Positions 1 through 5,074 of a DNA stretch of 5,074 nt are shown here, in pieces. The position numbers and the translations under genes were made by a program. The stretch spans positions 1 through 5,074 of the forward strand of contig JASIGD010000065.1 in assembly GCA_030045295.1 (NCBI GenBank). The letters are read 5' to 3'. The first letter of the stretch is position 1; each line of letters begins with the position of its first letter. Source of the DNA: Streptosporangiaceae bacterium (GTDB lineage: Bacteria; Actinomycetota; Actinomycetes; Streptosporangiales; Streptosporangiaceae). Under the pieces are notes generated by a model that searched no databases, had not been told where the DNA came from, and worked only from the letters and a program-made list of their open reading frames with translations.

Positions 1-436
1 CCGGGCTGCCCGTCTCCCCATCCGCCCCCGGGCGCTCGAGGTAGCGGCCATCGGGCGAGGCGAAGCCGAACTGCCGGTACAGGCCGTGCGCGTCGGAGGT
101 GTGCAGCATCCAGCGCCAGCCGGAGCCCGGCCCGTCCTCGATCATCATCCGCACGATGGCCTGGCCGAGCCCGGCGCCGCGGTGCTCGGGCAGCACGTAC
201 ACATCGGACAGGTAGGCGGCTCCGCCGTCGCCGAACGCGCGGGCGAAGCCGACCATGGCTCCGGTCCGGTCGTAGGCGCCCACGACGCGCCAGGCCGCCC
301 CGATCTGGCGCCTGATGTCCTCGCCGCCACGCCACCGCCCCCAGTAGGCCGCGGTGGTCAAGAACGCCACCGCGGCCGCGGCGTCGACCCGGTCCGGGTC
401 GTCGTCGATCTCGTAGTCACCGGCGGCAATACGCAT
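1..436 (-). CDS. GNAT-family N-acetyltransferase, C-terminus cut by the window edge
   Basis: The reading frame opens with ATG at 436-434 and continues without a stop to position 2, giving 145 residues. A GNAT enzyme transfers an acetyl group from acetyl-CoA to an amine; the substrate cannot be told from the sequence. The acetyl-CoA-binding motif A is clear: VLPEHRGAGLGQAIV at residues 81-95, with R86-x-x-G89-x-G91 matching the Q/R-x-x-G-x-G/A signature, preceded by the strand AYLSDVY (74-80). A motif B-like segment, AHGLYRQFGF, follows at 116-125. Small single-domain GNATs are about 140-160 residues, so only the last few residues are probably missing. The start is well supported by GGAGGT six bases upstream. 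It follows ligC on the same strand after a 118-base gap and has its own strong ribosome site, so it may be a separate unit. A role in protocatechuate breakdown is not suggested by its family. The tail after YLERP (132-136) is rich in Gly, Asp and Glu and looks like the end of the protein. Confidence 0.9.
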   Translation of the reverse strand, partial: MRIAAGDYEIDDDPDRVDAAAAVAFLTTAAYWGRWRGGEDIRRQIGAAWRVVGAYDRTGAMVGFARAFGDGGAAYLSDVYVLPEHRGAGLGQAIVRMMIEDGPGSGWRWMLHTSDAHGLYRQFGFASPDGRYLERPGADGETGSP

Positions 437-554
437 CACGGCACCTCCAGCGTGTCCAGGGCTTGATCGGTTGCGGGTCGTTCGGTCCCCGCGCGGATCA
501 GCCGGACTGTTCAAGGGTTCCCGCCGAGCCGACGAGAGCCGCGGCTGATTCGGG
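437..554. other. 118-base intergenic gap between ligC and the GNAT gene
   Basis: This is the only real non-coding stretch in the window. It holds the GNAT ribosome site at its left end and one 8-base perfect inverted repeat, ATCAGCCG at 497-504 and CGGCTGAT at 542-549, separated by 37 bases. There is no T-run after either arm on the minus strand, so it does not look like a classic intrinsic terminator. I see no convincing -35/-10 pair: TTGAAC on the minus strand (514-509) resembles a -35 box, but no matching -10 hexamer follows at 16-18 bases. Whether the operon ends here or reads through cannot be decided. Confidence 0.4.
443..448 (-). promoter_or_regulatory. Shine-Dalgarno site of the GNAT gene
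   Basis: The minus strand reads GGAGGT at 448-443, followed by the six-base spacer GCCGTG and the ATG at 436. This is a near-consensus site at good spacing. It favours the ATG over the in-frame GTG at 439-437, which would leave only three bases. A strong site after a 118-base gap indicates that this gene is translated independently of ligC. Confidence 0.75.
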
Positions 555-1505
555 CTACCGCTGGCCGGCCAGCTCGGTGTCGAGTTCGCCGAGGACCCGG
601 TAGCAGGGCAGGACGTCGCGGACGCTGGAGTTGGGCTCGCGCCCCTGGCGGATCGCGCTGATGAACTCGCGGTCCTGCAACTCGATGCCGTTGACCGAGA
701 CGTCGACCGCGGATACGTCGACGGGCTCCTCGCGGCCGGTCACCAGGTCGTCGTACCGCGCGATGTAGGTGCCGTTGTCGCAGATGTAGCGGAAGAAGCT
801 GCCGAGCGGCCCGTCGTTGTTGAAGCTCAGCGACAGCGTGCAGATGCGGCCGGCCGGAGTCCGCAGCTGGATGGACATGTCCATCGCGATGCCCAGCTCA
901 GGGTGGTGGGGGCCCTGCACGGCGTGGGCGACCTGGACGTCCTCGGCGGTCTGGTAGCCGAACAGGTCGACGGTGTGCGCGGCGTGGTGCCACAGCAGGT
1001 TATCGGTCCAGCTGCGGGGCTGGCCCAGGGCGTTCATGTTCGTGCGGCGGAAGAAGTACGTCTGCACGTCCATCTGCTGGATCGACAGCTCGCCCGCGGC
1101 GATGCGGCGGTGAATCCACTGATGCGACGGGTTGAATCGGCGGGTGTGCCCGACCATGCAGGTCAGGCCGGTCTCCCGCTGCACCGCCGCGACCTGCTGC
1201 GCGTCCGGCCAGCTGTCCGCCAGCGGAATCTCGACCTGGACATGCTTACCCGCGCGCATCGCCGCGATGGCCTGGCGGGCGTGCAGCTGCGTCGGGGTAC
1301 ACAAGATGACCGCGTCGGTGTCGTCGCTGGCGAGCACGTCGTCCAGGTCGGTCGAGGCGCGCGGGACGCCGTACTTGCGCGCCACCTCCTCGGCCTGTTC
1401 CAGCCTGCGGCTGACCACGGACGTGACGGTGACGCCGTCGATGACCGCCAGGGCGTCCAGGTGCTTGAGGCCGAAGGCGCCGGTCCCGGCGAGTGCGATG
1501 CGCAT
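555..1505 (-). CDS. ligC: 4-carboxy-2-hydroxymuconate-6-semialdehyde dehydrogenase (LigC)
   Basis: LigC oxidises the cyclic hemiacetal form of the LigAB product to 2-pyrone-4,6-dicarboxylate with NADP+ in the cytoplasm. The 316-residue protein belongs to the Gfo/Idh/MocA oxidoreductases. An N-terminal Rossmann fold carries GTGAFG at 7-12, and strand 2 ends in SRR (32-34), a serine-arginine pattern that fits NADP+ preference. The fold continues through ILCTPTQLHA (67-76) and KHVQVEIPLADS (87-98), where EIP replaces the usual EKP, as I recall for the LigC group. The C-terminal substrate domain has GHTRRFNPSH (119-128), QMDVQTYFFRR (144-154), LLWHHAAHTVDLF (170-182) and SFNNDGPLG (227-235), all segments I recognise from proteobacterial LigC. 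The length equals the family's usual 315 or so. It starts with ATG four bases after the ligB stop and ends in TAG. Its presence points to protocatechuate rather than gallate as the main substrate, because gallate cleavage can yield the pyrone without a dehydrogenase. Confidence 0.96.
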   Translation of the reverse strand: MRIALAGTGAFGLKHLDALAVIDGVTVTSVVSRRLEQAEEVARKYGVPRASTDLDDVLASDDTDAVILCTPTQLHARQAIAAMRAGKHVQVEIPLADSWPDAQQVAAVQRETGLTCMVGHTRRFNPSHQWIHRRIAAGELSIQQMDVQTYFFRRTNMNALGQPRSWTDNLLWHHAAHTVDLFGYQTAEDVQVAHAVQGPHHPELGIAMDMSIQLRTPAGRICTLSLSFNNDGPLGSFFRYICDNGTYIARYDDLVTGREEPVDVSAVDVSVNGIELQDREFISAIRQGREPNSSVRDVLPCYRVLGELDTELAGQR

Positions 1506-1509
1506 GGGC

Positions 1510-2769
<1,260 letters not shown>

Positions 2770-2773
<4 letters not shown>

Positions 2774-3666
2774 CGCTCCTCCCAGTACAGGCGCTGCGGG
2801 TTGTCGACCAGCAGTCGGCGCTGCAGGTCGTCGGTCGTGGCGATCCGCGGGATGAGGTCCACCAGGGCGCCGTCGTCGGGCATGTGGCTCTTCATGTTCG
2901 GGTGCGGCCAGTCGGTCCCCCACAAGACCCGGTCCGGGAACGCCTCGATGATGCGGCGCGCGAAGGGGACATAGTCCGCGTACTGCGGCGGGCCGGAGAC
3001 CGACAGGCGTTCCGCGCCGCTCACCTTGGACCAGACGTTCTCGTTCTCGTGCAGGAAGCGCAGGTACAACGCGAAGCCGGGCCCGTCGACCGGCTGGGAC
3101 ACATCCGGCCGGCCCATGTGGTCAACCACCACCACCGTCGGCAGGTTACTGAACAGGCCCCACCGCTCGGCCAGGTCCGCGGCCTCGAAGTACACCACGA
3201 CGTGCCAGCCGAGCTCGGCCACCAGGTCGGTCAGCCCCAGGTAGTAGTCATCTGGCTTGGGGTCGGCCAGCCGCCTGACGAAGTTGAAGCGGATGCCGCG
3301 GACGCCGGCTGCGTGCAAGTCGGCCAGCTCGGCCGCTGATACGCCGGGCCGGATGGTCGCGACGCCACGGGCGCGTCCGCCGGCCGCCACCAGGGCGTCC
3401 GCCAGGGCCCGGTTGTCGGCTCCGTGGCAGGTCGCCTGGACGATGACGTTGCGTTCGAAGCCGAGGAAGTCGCGCAGCGCGAACAGCTGCTCCTTGCCGG
3501 CGTCGGTCGGGGTGTACTTCCGCTCCGGCGCGTAAGGGAACACCTCGCCCGGCCCGAACACGTGGCAATGGGCGTCAACCGCGCCCGGCGGCGGGATGTA
3601 GCTCGGCTTGCTGGGATCGGGGCAGAACGCGAGCCAGTCGGCGTCGGGGGTGAAGGTGGCGGTCAT
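2770..3666 (-). CDS. ligI: 2-pyrone-4,6-dicarboxylate (PDC) hydrolase
   Basis: LigI hydrolyses the lactone 2-pyrone-4,6-dicarboxylate reversibly to 4-oxalomesaconate / 4-carboxy-2-hydroxymuconate. It is an amidohydrolase-superfamily enzyme that, unusually, needs no metal (known for the Sphingobium enzyme). In this 298-residue protein the barrel motifs are in place: DAHCHVFG with H33 and H35, VIVQATCHG (74-82), GVRGIRFNFVRR (121-132) with substrate-binding arginines, VVVYFEA (156-162) with Y159, VVDHMGRPD (180-188) with H183 and R186, AERLSVSGPP (218-227) with R220, and WGTDWPHPN (249-257), where D252 is the expected general base. The length is close to the family's 290-300. GTG at 3669 and ATG at 3666 are adjacent; ATG is preferred because GAGGA lies five bases upstream of it but only two from the GTG. 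The segment after SGPP (227) looks some residues shorter than in Sphingobium LigI as I remember it. It overlaps ligJ by one base and ligA by four. Confidence 0.97.
2776..2783 (-). promoter_or_regulatory. Shine-Dalgarno site of ligA inside the 3' end of ligI
   Basis: The minus strand reads GGGAGGAG at 2783-2776, close to the ATG at 2773. The core GGAGG is four bases from the start. The same bases encode the Trp-Glu-Glu near the C-terminus of LigI. It is the strongest site inside the lig cluster and fixes the ligA start over the longer open frame. Confidence 0.75.
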
Positions 3667-4685
3667 CACAGTCCTCGCGCGCGCAGGGCCTTGTCCAGAC
3701 GCGGGTATACCCGCCGGGCGTTGCCCTCGAGCACCTTTGCCCGGTCGGCCTCGGTCAGGCCAGCCGCGTCGATGTAGCGCTTGGTGTCGTCGAAATAGCG
3801 GCCGGTCTCGGGGTCGACGCCGCGGACGGCGCCGACCATCTCCGACCCGAACAAGATGTTGCCGACATCGATCACGCCGAAGAGCAGGTCGATGCCGGGC
3901 TGGTGGTAAACGCAGGTGTCGAAGAACACGTTCCGCATGACATGCTCGCTCAGCGGCGGCTTGTGCAGCATGTCGGCGAGCCCCCGGTAGCGGCCCCAGT
4001 GGTACGGGACGGCGCCTCCGCCGTGCGGGATCACCAGGCGCAGGCCGGGGAAATCAGCGAACAGGTCGCCCTCGATGAACTGCATGAACGCCGTGGTGTC
4101 GGCGCTGATGTAGTACGCGCCCGTGGTGTGGAAGACCGGGTTGCAGCTGCGCGAGACGTGCACCATGGCGGGCACGTCCAGCTCGACCATCTTCTCGAAG
4201 ATCGGATACCAGTACCGGTCGGTGAGCGGCGGGGACGTCCACTTCCCCCCGCTCGGGTCCGGGTTGAGGTTGCAGCCGACGAAGCCGAGCTCGAGCACGC
4301 AGCGTTCCAGCTCGGCGACGGACGCCTTCAAGTCGGCGCCGGGTGACTGCGGCAGCTGGCCCACCCCGATGAACGTCGAAGGGAATAGCCCGACGACACG
4401 CGCGATGAGGTCGTTGCACGCTCGCGCCCATTCGCCGCTGATCCGCTCGTCACCCTCGTGATGGGCCATGGCGGACGCCCGCGGCGAGAAGATCGTCATG
4501 TCCGCGCCGCGCTCGCGGAGCATCCGAAGCTGGTTCTGCTCGATCGACTCCCGGATCTCGTCATCGGAGATCGCCGGGTAAGCGGGCGTGCGACCGCCCG
4601 CACCGAACGCCTCGAGCTGGCTTTTGCGCCAGCTGTCGTGCTGAGGAGGCGCCGTCGTGTAGTGCCCGTGGCAGTCGATGATCAT
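3666..4685 (-). CDS. ligJ: 4-oxalomesaconate hydratase (LigJ-type amidohydrolase)
   Basis: LigJ adds water to the isomerised 4-oxalomesaconate, giving 4-carboxy-4-hydroxy-2-oxoadipate, the substrate of the final aldolase. The 339-residue protein is a zinc-type amidohydrolase (Amidohydro_2 group), close to the 341 or so of Sphingobium LigJ. It opens with MIIDCHGHYTT, where H6 and H8 form the HxH metal site. AMVHVS gives H176, IPHGGGAVPYHWGR gives H221 at the start of a conserved loop (219-232), and FGSEM gives E282, the residues expected around the metal. FVGCNLNPDPSG (135-146) and VFFDTCVYH (253-261) are further family segments. The open frame extends to 4919, but the start is placed at ATG 4685 because homology begins exactly there, GGGGA sits eight bases upstream (4698-4694), and it gives an ATGA overlap with the preceding stop. 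The upstream extension is arginine- and histidine-rich shadow sequence. This is the LigJ class, unrelated to the GalB (PIG-L-like) hydratase used in Pseudomonas gallate breakdown. Confidence 0.96.
   Translation of the reverse strand: MIIDCHGHYTTAPPQHDSWRKSQLEAFGAGGRTPAYPAISDDEIRESIEQNQLRMLRERGADMTIFSPRASAMAHHEGDERISGEWARACNDLIARVVGLFPSTFIGVGQLPQSPGADLKASVAELERCVLELGFVGCNLNPDPSGGKWTSPPLTDRYWYPIFEKMVELDVPAMVHVSRSCNPVFHTTGAYYISADTTAFMQFIEGDLFADFPGLRLVIPHGGGAVPYHWGRYRGLADMLHKPPLSEHVMRNVFFDTCVYHQPGIDLLFGVIDVGNILFGSEMVGAVRGVDPETGRYFDDTKRYIDAAGLTEADRAKVLEGNARRVYPRLDKALRARGL
3672..3676 (-). promoter_or_regulatory. Shine-Dalgarno site deciding the ligI start
   Basis: The minus strand reads GAGGA at 3676-3672, then CTGTG and ATG at 3666-3664. 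Spacing of five bases to ATG is workable, while two bases to the GTG at 3669 is too short. The site lies within the last codons of ligJ. Confidence 0.55.
4682..4685 (-). other. ATGA stop/start overlap, ligU-ligJ
   Basis: The minus strand reads ATGA at 4685-4682: ATG starts ligJ and TGA ends the upstream tautomerase. The same arrangement recurs at 2773-2770 (ligI stop, ligA start), and TGATG at 3668-3664 joins ligJ to ligI. Such overlaps typically couple translation of neighbouring genes by ribosome re-initiation. Confidence 0.8.
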
Positions 4686-5074
4686 CGCCGCGTTCCCCGG
4701 TTCCATACGGACGACGGAACGAAAACCTCGCCGCGCATGAGCAGCCGGGCGGTACGCAGCAGCGCCGACCGGGTCACGGTGACCGCGTGGTCGGACGCTT
4801 TCACCTCGATGGTGACGGTGAAGAAGCCCGTGGGGTGCTCGACCTCGATGTTGACCGAGCCCTCGGCCTGCTCCGGGATGACCGCGACCCGGTGCGCCAC
4901 GGATCCGGGCAGTACGCACGCGGTGGCGACCGACACCGCGCCCAGCACCCCGATCGCCTCGTGCACGCGGTGCGGGATGAACGTCCGGGTCGCGACCGTG
5001 CCGCCGTGCGCCGGGGGCGCCAGCAGGCTCATCTTGGGCACGGTCTTGTTCGTGACGTCGCCGAGGTTCATCGC
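4682..5074 (-). CDS. ligU: 4-oxalomesaconate tautomerase/isomerase (PrpF family), C-terminal part
   Basis: The last 130 residues of a PrpF-family protein are visible. The frame is open through the edge, the outermost codon GCG at 5074-5072 is in frame, and the ATG at 5071 is therefore probably internal. Family members are about 355-365 residues, so roughly two thirds lies outside. GalD of Pseudomonas converts the keto and enol forms of 4-oxalomesaconate; LigU of Sphingobium moves the double bond to make the true LigJ substrate. Visible family segments, counted from the edge alanine, are NKTVPKM (9-15), GGTVATRTFIPHRVHEA (24-40) and IGVLGAVSVATACVLPGS (41-58), a signature I recognise in GalD/LigU. 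The assignment within the PrpF family rests on this signature and on the neighbours, since methylaconitate isomerases share the fold. The TGA stop overlaps the ligJ ATG in an ATGA. LigU or GalD as the closer functional match cannot be settled from the fragment. Confidence 0.9.
   Translation of the reverse strand, partial: AMNLGDVTNKTVPKMSLLAPPAHGGTVATRTFIPHRVHEAIGVLGAVSVATACVLPGSVAHRVAVIPEQAEGSVNIEVEHPTGFFTVTIEVKASDHAVTVTRSALLRTARLLMRGEVFVPSSVWNRGTRR

Noticed and set aside
145..330. A 61-codon minus-strand open frame inside the GNAT gene
   Set aside because: It is in a different frame from the GNAT protein and shows only Ser-, Pro- and Ala-rich shadow composition.
86..466. A 126-codon plus-strand open frame at the left end
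   Set aside because: It is antisense to the GNAT gene, whose motif A and ribosome site are clear; the plus-strand product is Gly-, His- and Arg-rich without motifs.
437..554. An intrinsic terminator after ligC
   Set aside because: The inverted repeat has a long spacer and no T-run follows on the transcribed strand.
2774..2923. A 50-residue N-terminal extension of LigA
   Set aside because: It is shadow sequence of ligI in another frame; the strong ribosome site and LigA homology both support ATG 2773.
3231..3578. Two alternative minus-strand open frames within ligI (3231-3578 and 3248-3568)
   Set aside because: Both are out-of-frame readings of ligI with biased composition; the LigI frame carries all catalytic motifs.
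4686..4919. A 78-residue N-terminal extension of LigJ
   Set aside because: It overlaps the tautomerase coding sequence, is Arg- and His-rich, and homology to LigJ begins exactly at the ATG at 4685.

Overview
The window is a compact catabolic gene cluster from a high-GC bacterium. All genes lie on the minus strand, so transcription runs from the right edge towards position 1. The very GC-rich third codon positions, the GTG start of ligB, the absence of any TTA leucine codon that I could find in the genes, and the style of the downstream GNAT protein all suggest an actinomycete. This is an inference. A high-GC proteobacterium, the group where this pathway was first characterised, cannot be excluded from sequence alone.

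In transcription order the layout is: the C-terminal part of a PrpF/GalD/LigU-type 4-oxalomesaconate tautomerase (5074-4682, start outside the window); ligJ, 4-oxalomesaconate hydratase (4685-3666); ligI, 2-pyrone-4,6-dicarboxylate hydrolase (3666-2770); ligA and ligB, the small and large subunits of protocatechuate 4,5-dioxygenase (2773-2381 and 2379-1510); ligC, 4-carboxy-2-hydroxymuconate-6-semialdehyde dehydrogenase (1505-555). A 118-base gap follows, then a GNAT acetyltransferase (436-1) that runs off the left edge and is probably unrelated to the pathway.

Together the six lig genes encode the protocatechuate 4,5-cleavage (meta-cleavage) pathway almost completely. LigAB opens the protocatechuate ring to 4-carboxy-2-hydroxymuconate semialdehyde. 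LigC oxidises the cyclic hemiacetal of that product to 2-pyrone-4,6-dicarboxylate. LigI hydrolyses this lactone to 4-oxalomesaconate, the LigU-type enzyme isomerises it, and LigJ adds water to give 4-carboxy-4-hydroxy-2-oxoadipate. The only missing step is the final aldolase (LigK/PmdF/GalC), which yields pyruvate and oxaloacetate. It is not in the window and is expected upstream, beyond 5074, or elsewhere in the genome. No transporter, regulator or operon promoter is visible; the promoter should lie to the right of the window.

The six genes are packed end to end. Four-base ATGA overlaps join ligU-ligJ and ligI-ligA, a one-base TGATG overlap joins ligJ-ligI, and gaps of one and four bases separate ligA-ligB and ligB-ligC. 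This is a single operon with likely translational coupling. I see no RNA genes, mobile elements, CRISPR arrays or convincing terminators. The biochemistry is a known pathway rather than an undescribed system. The interest lies in the apparent host and the compact gene order.
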